The notes beneath the pieces are model-generated. The model worked only from the letters and a program-made list of their open reading frames with translations, was not told the DNA's origin and did no database searches. Below are positions 49,691 through 61,170 of a stretch of DNA of 64,000 nucleotides, in pieces. Origin of the DNA: Callaeas wilsoni (Eukaryota > Chordata > Aves > Passeriformes > Callaeidae); the NCBI GenBank assembly GCA_013398955.1, contig VWPU01010350.1:1-64000 (forward strand). The letters are read 5' to 3'. The translations under genes and the position numbers were made by a program. The first letter of the stretch is position 1. Each line of letters starts with the position of its first letter.

Positions 49691-49940
49691 CGATGTGAAT
49701 TACCTCCACCCCTGTTTTCCTCGAAGATCTCTTTACTACATTCATCAGAGCCACGCTTCTAATTCTCATTTATTGTGAGTCTTTTGCATGATGTTAGCCA
49801 GAAAATTATATTTATGGATTCCTGAATCTACCACAAGCATTGAAATTTGAAATATAAGGCATCATTTAGGAGCTAGAGAAAGATAAACATAATTAGGTAA
49901 AATTATAACATAGGCCTTGGTTCTCTTAAGCTCCTTATTT

Positions 49941-49985
49941 CAATAAATAAACAACCAACCAACCAAATAAATAAATAAATAAACA
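49941..49985. repeat. Compound (AAAT)n/(AACC)n microsatellite
   Basis: AATAAATAAAC, then three AACC units, then four AAAT units: a compound tetranucleotide repeat. Confidence 0.85.
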
Positions 49986-52881
49986 TAGGTATTTTTAGTT
50001 TAAATATATTTGTCTAACAAATTTTTTTTTAATCTCTTGCTAACAGGACAATTAAAGGATATTTTTAGCTCAAAAATTTTAAGCCAATGTGGAATAATTT
50101 AGCAATTAGGTTTAAGTGAAAAATTACAGGACACAAAGGGAGCTTATTTTTCTCTCTTCCAAACTAAAAGAAAACAGGAAAGTCAGCACTGGCAATGAAA
50201 CTGTCCTACAATACTGAATTTTAATCCTTTTTCTGTTTCATTCTGCAGATCTTTTTTCACACTGGATTACAAAGGAAGGACAATCAATTCAAATAAACCT
50301 CAGAATGGTTGGCCATATTTAGTTTTCACACATTATTTTCAATGTCTTAATTTCATGGATGTTACTGAAAAAAATTTTTTTTTTTTTTTTGGTATATAAG
50401 AAAACTGGAAGGGCAGAAAACAGAATTATTTGCTCAAAGTCATACAAACTGATAGTGATAGAATCGGGAATAAAATCCATGTCTCCTGGTTGTTATTCTG
50501 TGTGAATACAGTGACTAGATTATGTTATCTCATCTCTCCTTAGCGGAGACGCTGTTCTGCAGTCTGACCTCTGGAGCCAATACAGACACAAGAGTGGCAT
50601 TTGTTAATCTAAAGGCTCCCAAGAGAGGAAGAAAATGTGACAGCAGGTATTAGACAGAGTGCAGGCAAACACACCACAGATAGGGACGCAGGTTTTATGT
50701 GGAGTTATAGAAGCTATTTTAAGTAAATCTGGCTGAGTCATTAACTTCATTGCTCACACAAAGAAGAGGATGTCCAAATGAAAGGATTTGGAGAATGTAC
50801 CTCTCTGGAAGAGGTTTGCCTTCAGATTTCCTGTGTTATCTAATATACATTTTATTTGGGAGAAGACTGGTGTAGACAAAGCAGAGGACTGTGAAAATTT
50901 CAAACTAAAAATGCATTAATCAGGTAAAAAAAAAAGTTTGCTGGCCTTGAACCCAGACATAAACACACTAAAACAGTCTAATCAACAGCACACCAAGAAC
51001 ACGTGACTTTTTTGTAACGCTGCTACAGCATCTGAGCAATGAGATGACTACGGGTATAAAACTTGAAGACAACCACATGATAAAAAAGGATAAATAAAGA
51101 ATAATGTAAGTAGAAGGTACTGCAAATGGCCAAGCCATCCTGCCTAATACACACAAAGGAGAACTGGCAAAATTCAGAACAAGGTTAGCACTGACAGGAG
51201 CAATGAGGTCCCCCTGCTCTGTCTGGGCAGACTGGAATGGGCAAGTAGTACAAACCAACAGGTATGGAAAGGAAAGACAAAATATCTACCACAGAAAAAC
51301 AACACAAAACAAAATGATAAAAATAAAAATAAACCGTGAGGAAATGGTTTGAATATGATCCAAAAGGTTTCAGGCAACATATAACATGAACATAGATTTC
51401 TTGACCATGTGAGCTTTTAAAAAATTTGTAGAAGCTATAGTTTGGCTGGAGTCCGAACAATGAAATACAATGTCCTTCATAAAGACAGGTGATGTTTTAA
51501 GATGTGTCTTGCTGAGCTTTGGTGTTATAAATCCTTCTGATCGTTATTGCAAAAATTCCCAGGCAGTCATTCCATGAGTATGACTCAGCACCAGATTCCC
51601 TGCTGAGTCAACCTAAAGGAAACTGCTTAACTCTGCCTATAGCTGGATCTCATAAATAATGTATTTCTCTTTTTTTTCTTTTCTTTAAAACAAATAAAAG
51701 AGTTGTGGCAGGTGACTTTGTATATGTGTCGTTTATCATATAAAATTTCTAGAAGAATTCAAGTGGTGAATAAGAGAGAGGCTCACAACAGTTTTATTAG
51801 TAGTGAACACCAATCTTGGTAGCAGAACATGTACTTATTTCACTACATTGTTCCTTGTTGTATAGGGACTGTCTGCAAACCCCTGCACTGCCCTGAGCTC
51901 TTTCTGGTTATTTCATGCTCCTGTGCTCTGAGTTAGTGATCTTTGAAGATGCATTCCTGCCCAAAGAGAGGAAGGAATTCTGTTACAAAATCGGTAGTGA
52001 CTAGTAAAATTCTAAACCAAGCTTAAGGTGCATTTTATTTCTATGCATTTAGGTTTCTTTCACCTCTATATATTGCAAACAGTTAAAAATAATTTTATCT
52101 GTGGAGCTGTTTCAAAGTTACCTGAAGCAATTAAAATTTTCTCTTTTGACTTCCACAGGCTTAGGTTCAATCTTTATAAAGGAATGAACCCCTGTCATCT
52201 TACAAGAGAGGGCAAAAATTACTTGAACCATGAAAACAGATGAGCCTCTTGACTTTTCTTTATTTTTTATATTTTCTTTATTTAAAAATTCCAGTTTAAT
52301 TGTTTCTTGTGTTCTTTGTTCATTCTCCACACAGACAAAAACCACACTCATCACCTGTGCTTATCAGCTGGCAAAACTGTGTTTTCTTTTAGCACATTGA
52401 TTATGGTCATAAAGTACCTTTATGAATATACATCAATGCAAGTGTTTACCATCTGCTTTATGCACAGTTTTTTCACTGTCAAGGTACTGTTACATTAACA
52501 ATATCTGCAATCTATGTTTTATTTTAAAATGTTTTATTATTTAAAAATCACTGCAATGGAAAAGGCATCCATTTGCCTTTGGTTCATTGACTATCTTTAA
52601 ATTTGACCAGGTAATTCAGTCAGTGATACCTTCTTTTCCTATCTGAATCTTTGACTTACTGTGCAATTTCTCTTTCTGTAGGTGTCAGGTATTAGGTGAG
52701 TGTCAGTGATTTAGAAGCTCAATGACTTGATACACAAAGAAGACTAATGGTTCCCTTTGAGTAGCCAGCAGAATTTGCAGAAGTAGCTTAACAAATTGTT
52801 GTTAAACTCTTGCTGAGAATCAGCAAACTTCCTGGAGAGACAATGCTGATCACGTGAAATCTGGAGGGGAAAAAAAAAGAA

Positions 52882-52899
52882 ATCCATCCATCCATCCAC
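52882..52899. repeat. (ATCC)n microsatellite
   Basis: Four perfect ATCC units plus a partial unit, preceded by an A8 run. Confidence 0.8.
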
Positions 52900-55800
52900 T
52901 GCAGAAAGGGACAAGTCACTGAAATTTTTACTGTTACTGCCATTCTGACACTATCTCCAGTGACGTGCAAGTGTGATGCCTTTGCACACCTTGATGGAAG
53001 CAGGTTATGGCTATGTGTTCTTTTTTATTAAATTTCTTTATGAGGGAATGATATTATGTACTGTATGCAGTGTTTCTGAGTATATAAAAGGAGAAAACAT
53101 AATGTATTTTCCTTGGAGAATAGGATTTATGTGCTGCAAATGCCTGATATGAAGGAATGGCTTTGTGAGGGATTACTGTCAATACTGCCTGTTTATGAAT
53201 CAAAACCTATTCAGCAGTCGTAAGCAGCTGGAAGCTGAACATCTGGGCCAAGAGTCAGCACAAAATTTTGCTACCTCTAGATATTGTCTTTGTAGGGGAT
53301 CAGTTTATCTAGGTTGAAATACAGGCCAGCTGTGAAAAGCCAAACGGAGAAATAAACTTCCCTCAATGGAGCAAGGACAGCAAAGCCGGCATAAAAGGAA
53401 GTATAGAATCTGCTCCTCAAGAACTGTTCTCTTTCTTTAAATAATATGCATAGGTAGGCAAAGAGAGAAGAATTTTTCATGTCTCCTCTGTGGGACACAC
53501 CAGTGTCTTACGGGCATGAAGAAATGGAAAACAACCTCCTCAGGCAATGGTCTATAGCTGTGGGTTTTATTCTTCCCTAGTGCAGACTCAAACTGGAATT
53601 TTAGGAAATTGCAGAAGAGACATCCAGCTTTGCTTGCAAAAGGAGTATGTGACTGAGTGGGTTTGGTCAGAAGATATTTTAACAGAAATACGAAGTAATT
53701 TCTCCCCTAATTTCTAATATGTATGCTAAGGAGTTCAGGATTCTCTCCAGTCTGTACAGGGATGTGCCTCTTTTCTCTCCGTAAAAATGTGCAACAAAGT
53801 AATTTCAAGCTTTTCTGTTGAATTTTATGTGCTTTTGGTTAGACCTTTTAAAGAGTATATAACAGAGCTTTTAGGCGGTAATTAATCCTTCCTTTTACTT
53901 TAAAAAAAATGAATGTGACAAAAGGCTGCCATTTTAATGACTGCTGAACACTGGGTAGGGAACTGGAATGTCTCCAGGACCAGGACTAACTTCAGGAATC
54001 TGACCTGTTCTCCACTATCATAACATGGTACAATCAAGGTTATCTACCAAAACCAAGGTCTTGATTTTGGCCACATGGAACTTTGTTTGACAAGCCTAAA
54101 ACACTAAAACTGTTGTTTTTGCATGCTAAATGTCCATGCTAGGCTAAAAATATTGTGGAAGATTTCAGCCAAGACAGCCCAACTTACAACTAATCATTTG
54201 AAAGCTATGCTGTCAAAGCATATTTCATCCTCAGGATATCAGGTGGGGAATAAAAAAGCACATGGATCTACACAGTGATGGCAAATCTCCCTACTGACCC
54301 CTCCTGAGGGCATTAGTGTTTCTACACATAATGCAATTTTTATTTTCAGTTTACTCAGTGCAAAATAGCTCTAGGAAAAATATAGGAACAAAAGACTACG
54401 TTAATTGTAATGTTCCTCAGCTTTTGTGCGCTCAGCTTTGCAACCTTTTTTCAGGAAGTTAATGGAATTGTTCTTCAGTGTGATTATTTATTTGTAATAA
54501 GGTTGTGCAAGAGTTTATAAATTGTAATGTTAGTAAACAAGACTTAGATTCCCTGGCCTGGGAAAAACAGGCTTTTATATTAACAGCTAGTGTTGCAACA
54601 TTTCGTTGTTTCTTCATGTTCACAAAGTCATTTTTCTTTACAGCCACTACAACAGCAAATGGTTCTGTCATTAAGCTCTTCACAGAAATTTACTGTGATT
54701 TTATTGAAATGGAAAAGAGGCAATGCTTTGAGACTTTAAAGGATTTCTTAATGCACTTCACTAATTTCTGCTTTATTTGAAAACTGCTCTTCAATATTAA
54801 CACAGCTTCCCCTGCCTAAAATAATTCCTGTTATTGCCACCTCTCTATCCCCAGCCATAGAATGGGTCTGCTGGCTTGTCAGATTTAATCTCTAAAAAGC
54901 AGCAAAGTTATAAAAATCTGTCAAAAATATATGTGCATTAACATCTGATTTAGCCCATGAAGACAAGGAATGGAGTGTGAAGAGTATGGCTGAATAGTCT
55001 AATGAAATTTTAATGGAACTTCAGTTCTATTTATTGGATCTGTATTTTTCACAAAGTTTACTTCATTATTTCAAAAATTATCAGTGTTTAACAGAATTCT
55101 GAGTGTCTGCCATACTACCCAGAGCAATTCAACTGCATAGGCCACAGCCTCTATAATTCTGCCTCTCTCCAAGGGAAAAAGAAAATGAACAAAACTGCCA
55201 CATAATACGTGATGAGAAGAAAAACACAAAACAGTACTGTACAGACTACTAATACTGGAATTTCATGTTCTGGGAAGACACTGGGATGATCACAGTGAAG
55301 GAAAAAATTAGGTTAGTGTGGTCAAATCTATATTTGTTAGCACCACTTATTTCCAGTTGTATTTCTATTACACAGAAAGTTTCCAGCAATGGCTCATTAT
55401 TTTATCCCAGACCTGGATATTTCTGCCTCAAGTAACTTCTTGTCTAAATCCATGAGGATCTCATAGGATAGGTGGTAAAAATTGGAAACAGAAGGCACAG
55501 AATATCAACAGCTAATGATGAAAAGAGTCTAGCTTAGGTTCTGCACCAGACCACAGGAGGAAAAGATTCCTCTACCAAAAATCCAGCATGGTTTGGTGCC
55601 TTGAATAAGATAGACAAGATCAACATCAATGCCCACACTGAATCACTAAAACTTGTTCTACGAATACAGTTTTTTAAAACTAGAGCCTAAATAGTCACCT
55701 GCTTTGTTTCATGTTTTACAGCATTTTTACAATAAAATAGTATCTCTGTATTGTATTCTCATAGATAAAGGGCAGAAACACTGAGATTTTGCAGTATTTC

Positions 55801-57176
55801 ATGTAAGTACAGAATTAAATACCTTTTTGTACTGACACAAGTTCTTGAAATTGAAAATCTGGCTGTAGTAGTTTTCTGAAAGCAGGCAAAAGAACAAAAT
55901 CTGCAGATTTCCTAACATCTTGCCACTTATGTCTACCTAGAAATATGAATACTGAAATATTCTAATGCTTCTGAATCTAATCCTCATTTGGAGAACTTTT
56001 ACAAATGTTTCTAAATGCCTTTCCAAACTCTATGATAGAAATTTGTACACAGAGTCACATCCTATGTATCTTTGCATTTCAGGGCCTTCTGCCATCCTCT
56101 GATCTTAGTTTAGTGAAAAGGAAAAAAGTGATAATGAAAGATTATTTGGATGCTTTGTTCTTACAACTTCTATCTGTACTCCACTTTGCTTTTATTTGAT
56201 TTATTCTATCCTATAAAAGGAAACAATTTCAAAGAAGAAAAAAATCCCAAAACCCACACAACCAACCAAAAAAAAAGGGTTGAAAGAACTGAGATTTTAA
56301 AGAATCAATTCCAAGTGAGCAGAAGTTCAGATAAGAAATGTTGTGTTGTCAGATGGGAAGGAGAGGAGAGATTCAGATGTCTCTTCACAGAAAGGAGTTT
56401 TGGATCAGAACACTGTAATTAGTAACCTTACTGTAGCTCAATAATCAATGCCAAAAATAGCAATTAAATACATGGAGAATAATAACAATGGTTAAAGAAA
56501 GTTTTTGTGACAAAAATTATATCGGACTTGCCTTCTGTTGCGGGACTTAGAGAGCTGCATCAGAGGTTTCCCAAAAGCTTCTTCTGCTGGCACTGCCTGA
56601 AATACAGATCAGCAGCATCCATGTCCACGGGGTGATTATGCCTCTCTGGAGACGGAGGAAAACTGTTGGTGCCCCAGCCACAGGTGTGTATGATTTTCAT
56701 TCATGACTGGAGGAATCTGGGGGGCTTTTTCTAATGACAAGGGCACATCCAGATGGGACAGGCCAGACTTCCTAACAGAATTTATTTTGTGAGCATAGGA
56801 ATTTAGATCCAACAAATAGCTGAGCCATCAGGCCTCTAAAATGGTTTGACTTCCAGTGAGAGTGCTTCTCTCACCTTTGTGGCCCTGGCCTCAGCTTGGT
56901 ACCCCACTTCTGACACGGCTAAGTACAAGGAACAAAGCACAGATTGGTGTGCCTGAAGTTTCATTTCCTCTTAGGCAGTCTCAGAAATAACACATGAAAA
57001 CGTGTGTAGAGCTTTCAGGAAATCCTAATATATAAAACTGTTACATGAAAGACCAATAGGTTTGAGGGAAGCTGAGGTTTGCTCTGCTCTTTCTTTGCCT
57101 TCCTCACACAACTGGGTTGGGAAGCAAATAACCCAAGATTGGCCAATTCTAATCTACCCTCTCACAAATCCCCTAT

Positions 57177-58188
57177 TGTAGATTCATTAGAGCAGCTGTT
57201 AGGGAGAGGGACTGAGTGAATTCCCTTAAACCTCAAAACCAAGATATTCCAAGCTTTTATAAAATGAGAACTGTCTTTCCCTGTCAGAACAATCAGGGTT
57301 CCATCTCTCCTGCCTGAAATCACAGGAGTTCAAGGAGATGCAGTATTTTGGCAGGATTTATGTATTCAGCACAGACATATGTCTGAAAAAGACTTTTCCA
57401 AACTGGCTTTGGACATTCTCCAAAGCCAGCTCCAGCAGAGATCAAGGTCTGACAAAGCCCAGAGCTTGTGTCTCAGAGACAATTGTTAGAAAAGCATGGG
57501 GTCGAGAGACAAATAGCTAAGGAGTGTGCTCATGATCAGTGTCCTCTATTGCTTCCACCAGGCCAGCTGCCTCCGTCCTTGGACAGACAGCTCTCATTCC
57601 TAGGCAACACGAAAACAGGACAAAAAACTGAGTGGGATTCTTTCTTGGCTAAGGACGAGTGCTGACAGGGTGTCAGTAATTTGGAAGATGAGAAAAACAT
57701 TTCTTCAGCACTACCTGTCTTTCAGGCAGTATTTGGTCTCAGGACACCAGCAGCCTACTTGTGGCTCCTTGCTAGGGATCCTGCAAAGCAGGAGGGGACA
57801 AGAGTCCTCTCAGTAAAGGCTTTCAGGTGACCGCAGAATGCTAAACACAAGACATTGGGAGGGGATACAGCCAGGACAGGTGACCACAACTGACCCAAGG
57901 GACATCCCAAACCACAGGGCCTCATGCTCAGCAAATAAAGCCAAGGGAGTAAGAAGGAAAGAGGCACATTAAGAGTGATAGCTGAGCACCTGCCTGCCCA
58001 TGGGAATTAGGGAATGAATTCCTTGCTTTGCTTCGCTTGTGTGCACGACTTTTGCTTTATCTATTCTACTGTCTTCATCTCAACCAGTGAGTTTTCTCAC
58101 TTTTCTGGTTCTCTCCCCCATCCCACCGTGGGAGAGTGATGGAGTGGCTGCGTGGGGCTTAGTTGCCAGCTGAGGTTAGACCACGACA
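57177..58188 (+). mobile_element. ERV LTR (ERVL-like), plus strand, candidate full length
   Basis: The right part (about 57800-58188) is clear: GGGATACAGCCAGGACAG, GACCCAAGGGACATCCCAAA, CTCATGCTCAGCAAATAAAG (TATA-box position), CTTTGCTTCGCTTGTG, CTCAACCAGTGAGTTTTCTC, CCCCATCCCACCG, ending GGTTAGACCACGACA. This is the same family as the fragment at 27738-27915. The left end is inferred: CCCCTAT occurs at 57170-57176 just before TGTA, and again at 58189-58195 just after the terminal ACA, so the pair may be the target-site duplication. The proposed length is 1,012 bp. The left half is too diverged for me to confirm by family resemblance. Confidence 0.6.
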
Positions 58189-58643
58189 CCCCTATAGATA
58201 TTATTTTATTATGGTGATATGTTTTAATAGTCCAGACAACAGAAGCAAGGAAAGCTATCTTGGTGCTATAAATTGAACAGATTAGCTGTAATGTTATATT
58301 TAGTATTGCATAAAATAGATGTGCTGGCTGCTTCACTCAGACAAGGAACATTTTCTCTTTCTGTTTATTGGGCAACAAATCAACGGCCTGGAACTGCGCT
58401 TTCTCGTCTTAAAATCCTCATTTAATTTCTTTTCTTTTAACTTGCTCTCTTGTTGTGGACTCCTTGTTGCAGACATCACACATACTCTTGTGAGGATTTA
58501 ACCATGATTAAGGACCAAGTGCCCACCCAGCTTCTCACTTAGAAGCTAATCATCAGAACAGCGGAGAAAATAGGATGAGAAAGCTCTTGAGTTAACAGAG
58601 CTACATCACTTTACTATAGTCATTGCCAAAACAGGCTCAACTT
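58189..58643. other. Non-coding DNA between two retroelements
   Basis: About 450 bp of AT-rich sequence between the LTR end and the next CR1. No repeat or gene recognised. Confidence 0.5.
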
Positions 58644-58836
58644 GGAGAAAGTTATCAGCATTTGAACACTCTGCCCAGGGAAGTGGCTGAGTCATTGTCC
58701 CTGGAGGTGTTTAAAAGATGTGTAAATGTGGCACCTGGGAGCATGGGTTAGTGATGGGCTTGGCCCTGTTAGGTCAATGTTGGACATAATGGACCTTAAA
58801 GGTCTTCTCTAACCAAAATGATTCTGAGATTCTAAT
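58644..58836 (+). mobile_element. CR1 LINE 3' end, subfamily as at 16.7 kb
   Basis: GTTATCAGCATTTGAACACT, CTGCCCAGGGAAGTGGCTGA, GTCCCTGGAGGTGTTTAAAA, GATGTGTAAATGTGGCACCT, GTCAATGTTGGACATAATGG, and tail AAAATGATTCTGAGATTCT. Sense orientation, about 190 bp, 5'-truncated. Confidence 0.92.
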
Positions 58837-58952
58837 TTGTTGCAAATTAAACTAGATTTGGGTAGTGAGAAAAAAAAGCTACTACTTTTCCTCTCCAAAG
58901 TGTAACTTTTCTCTCTTGTTCCCTGCCTGATAAGAAATAACACTTATTAAAT

Positions 58953-58978
58953 AACTTTATTGACTAACTTTATTGACT
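58953..58978. repeat. 13-bp tandem duplication
   Basis: AACTTTATTGACT is present twice in direct succession. The second copy contains the left target-site duplication of the adjacent LTR, and its final T is the first LTR base. Confidence 0.8.
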
Positions 58979-59447
58979 GTGGAGAGTTGCCCAGATGAAC
59001 CACACGTACTCATAGAGTTATTGGTGGAACTCCCTTTATTTTATTATTACAGGCTTGGTTATATACATTAGTCAGTTGTTCATCTGCCACTTTGTAACTT
59101 ATGATCGGATAATAGCTATTGTCACGCGTATAATAGTTAATACGGATTGGCTATAGTTGAACAGTATGTTTTTTCTTTATTTTTCTTATGGTTACATGCA
59201 CCTGTTTTCTTATCCTATCTCCCTATGTTGTTATTTTTCTACCAGTTACTTTGTTTCTTCTTTCTTGCTTATTAAGGGTAGTCAAGGTCGCTGAGGCCTG
59301 GATTATGCACATTCTAATGAGCAGTTCCTGTGAGAAACTGCTCCCAGAATCTGTTTTCTTTGAGAAACTGCTTAACAATTACTGAAACCTGGGTTGTGCA
59401 CGTAGCTGAGCTCTGTATGTCCTTGCTCAGCGAGCCATTCTTCTACA
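58978..59447 (-). mobile_element. Solo ERV LTR with perfect 6-bp target-site duplication
   Basis: 470 bp with TGT...ACA ends, beginning TGTAGAAGAATGG and ending CTCTCCACA on the minus strand. It is flanked by ATTGAC on both sides (58972-58977 and 59448-59453). On the minus strand a TATA-like GTATATAACC (about 59057-59067) is followed closely by overlapping AATAAAATAAA polyadenylation signals (about 59036-59046), a compact U3-R layout. A 6-bp duplication is typical of alpha/beta-type (ERVK-like) ERVs. No internal gag, pol or env sequence is next to it, so internal DNA was lost by LTR-LTR recombination. Confidence 0.9.
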
Positions 59448-59458
59448 ATTGACTGTTT

Positions 59459-59600
59459 TGAATCATAGAATTATAGAATGGTTTGGTTTGGAAGAGACCT
59501 TAAAGAGCACCTAGGTGCAACCCCCTGCCATGGGCAGCGACATTTTCCCCTACGCCCCACTCAGAGCCCCATGCAGCCTGGTCTTGAACAGTTGTAGGGG
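59459..59600 (-). mobile_element. CR1 LINE 3' end, 5'-truncated
   Basis: The plus strand reads GAATCATAGAATTATAGAAT, GGTTTGGTTTGGAAGAGACC, TTAAAGAGCACCTAGGTGCA, ACCCCCTGCCATGGGCAGCG, GAGCCCCATGCAGCCTGGTC. Minus-strand CR1 end, about 140 bp, starting 6 bp after the LTR target-site duplication and ending at the edge of the CpG island. Confidence 0.93.
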
Positions 59601-60160
59601 TGTTATAAAGGGACGCCAGGGATGTGACAATACCTCCCTGGATCATATGGAAGAGTCTGAGGCATGAACGGCCGTGCTTGGGCAGCGGGGAGCTGCCAGG
59701 GTGCCTCAGGCGGGAGGAGGCCATGTGCTGCCGCGTGTTGTTACACGCGCTTCCAGTCCTTCGGGAAAAGCAGGGAACACGCCCTCGCCCTCCAAACCTT
59801 CCCAGCAGGGCACGGTGCAGCTGCCCAGGGACATGCAAGGAAGAGCCGGAGCCGCCACAGGGAGGAGATGTGCCAAAAGCCCCGATTTTGGGTGGCTGTT
59901 GTGGGGAGGCTGCTCCGTGTCAGAGGAGGCACCTCCGTCCGTCTGTGGGTGCTGTGAGCTGCGGGTGCCACCTCGGGACAGGGCCGTCTGAGGGGTGCTG
60001 GCACTGCAGACCTTGCCCCGGGAGCCGCGAAGGGCTGCGGCCTGCAGGGAACCGAGCCGGGCCGGGGAGGGCCACTGAGGCGCTGTGCTGGAGCTGGACG
60101 AGGCGAGCAGCATGGTGGAGTGGGTAAGAGCACGGGGAAGGGAAAATCAAACTGACTGGG
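59600..60160 (+). promoter_or_regulatory. CpG island, candidate promoter
   Basis: I count roughly 35 CpG dinucleotides in about 560 bp at about 65% GC, against an AT-rich CpG-poor background, so this is the only clear CpG island of the window. Near its right edge an ATG in fair context (60112) is followed by a donor-like TGG|GTAAGAG (60121-60130), the layout of a first exon. Direct downstream GC skew (60181-60360) supports rightward transcription. A good-context ATG also exists on the minus strand (60113 leftwards, 135-codon frame), so bidirectional use is possible. Frames of 167, 143 and 135 codons here are expected from the high GC and I recognise none of them. Confidence 0.6.
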
Positions 60161-60180
60161 GGTCTTCTGCACGTTGTTTC

Positions 60181-60360
60181 AGGGGTTTGGGGGTTGTTTT
60201 GTTGTTGTTTAGTTTGGTTGGGGTGTTTTTTTTGTTTCAGATTTTTGGTTTTGGTGTTTTGGTGGGGTTTTTTTGTTGCTATTTGTGGGGGTTGGTTTGG
60301 TTTGGTTTGGTTTGGTTTGGTTTGGATTCGTTTGTTTTGGTTTGTTGGGGGTTGGTTGTG
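60181..60360 (+). repeat. G/T-skewed low-complexity tract with (GGTTT)n
   Basis: By count 70 G, about 101 T, 6 A and only 3 C in 180 bp on the plus strand, with several G4-G5 runs and a (TTGGT)n array at about 60292-60325. Strong G-over-C skew immediately downstream of a CpG island is a known sign of R-loop-forming promoters, and spaced G runs could form G-quadruplexes. The plus-strand 'frames' here are low-complexity artefacts. Confidence 0.85.
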
Positions 60361-60600
60361 TGAAAAACGCACTTTATTTTTTTTGTTAGGATTTAAAAGT
60401 TTTTAATAAAAAGATAATAAGGGACAAGATAATAAAGTAAAAGTTATAGTGCTGGGCAGTCGGGGAGTTTTTGTTTTACTAACGGCGTGTTTTGACTGTA
60501 GTACTTATTTTTGTATTTATTTTTTAAAGTATTACATATGCATTAGACTTTTTAATGCGTTTATATATATTCATCACTTATCCTCGCTTCGTATTATAAT
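60361..60600. other. AT-rich spacer
   Basis: Multiple AATAAA-type hexamers on both strands; no gene or recognised repeat. Confidence 0.4.
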
Positions 60601-60810
60601 GAGCTCAAAGGTTATTTGCGCCTGCGCAGTGCATCCTGGTGGTCGTGGGCCGGGAGCTCAAAGATGAAGTAAGAAGTCTTCCTCTCAGTTGAACTTTTTA
60701 CCTTTCCTTGCCACACATGCTCTTTAGGCTCTTGGATTCGGCCCACGCTATGAACCTAGTTCCAGCCGGTTCAGGGGTTTTGGGGCGCCGGGACCAGGTC
60801 AGATTGCTTT
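60601..60810 (+). promoter_or_regulatory. Second GC-rich patch with NRF1-like site
   Basis: TGCGCCTGCGCA (60617-60628) is the reverse complement of a consensus-like NRF1 site (TGCGCAGGCGCA). It sits between two copies of GAGCTCAAAG (60601-60610 and 60654-60663). About 35 bp on, AAAGATGAA (ATG at 60664-60666) runs straight into a donor-like GTAAGA (60669). An acceptor-like TCTTTAG ends at 60728, followed by a stop-free 69-bp GC-rich segment to a donor-like CCAG|GTCAGA at 60797. The intron would be only 60 bp, which is short. It could be a TSS with a small exon, or an unrecognised LTR leader. No protein match is claimed. Confidence 0.35.
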
Positions 60811-60899
60811 TTTTTTTACTATAAATTTACATTCTCTTATTTTACTTCTGACAAGCACTAGCGATAACAAGGGGGTCTGGATGAATCATTCCTTAACTC

Positions 60900-61170
60900 C
60901 TGATCTTCCTTGTATCATATCTACACGGATTTCTTCCACTCAAGGATGGACTGGTTCTCCCATATGTATTTAATGAACAAAGTATAGGGATATTTTATTA
61001 CAGGTGTTATCTAACTAACCAGCCAGTTTAGTCAGTACAAGCATAACTACATCAGCTATTAACAGAACAAACTACATTCTTATAGTGAAATCATCTTAGC
61101 ATTATACATATAACATTTTTTAATATCTGTGGAAAGCCAATATTATAATACATATCTATAACAGTTGGTT
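60900..61170 (-). mobile_element. Possible ERV LTR fragment, minus strand
   Basis: On the minus strand this reads GTTATATGTATAATGC, then GTAGTTATGCTTGTACTGAC, TAAACTGGCTGGTTAGTTAG, CACCTGTAATAAAATATCCC. This order of an ATG-poor U3 followed by AATAAAA resembles a passerine LTR. Recognition is by general likeness only; ends are not defined. Confidence 0.35.

Larger units (their letters stand above)
49691..57169. other. 7.5 kb AT-rich non-coding DNA
   Basis: No CR1 or LTR is recognised. Simple repeats include AAAT/AACC (49941-49985), T16 (50375-50390) and ATCC (52882-52899). Open frames are below 97 codons and show no family features. Confidence 0.5.

Noticed and set aside
59624..60127. 167-codon plus-strand frame and overlapping 143- and 135-codon minus-strand frames
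   Set aside because: All lie in the CpG island, where stop codons are scarce in every frame. Several frames on both strands are open at once and none resembles a protein family.
60781..60798. TGGGGCGCCGGGACCAGG as a retroviral primer-binding site
   Set aside because: It begins TGG but matches no tRNA 3' end I know, and no LTR end (CA) directly precedes it.
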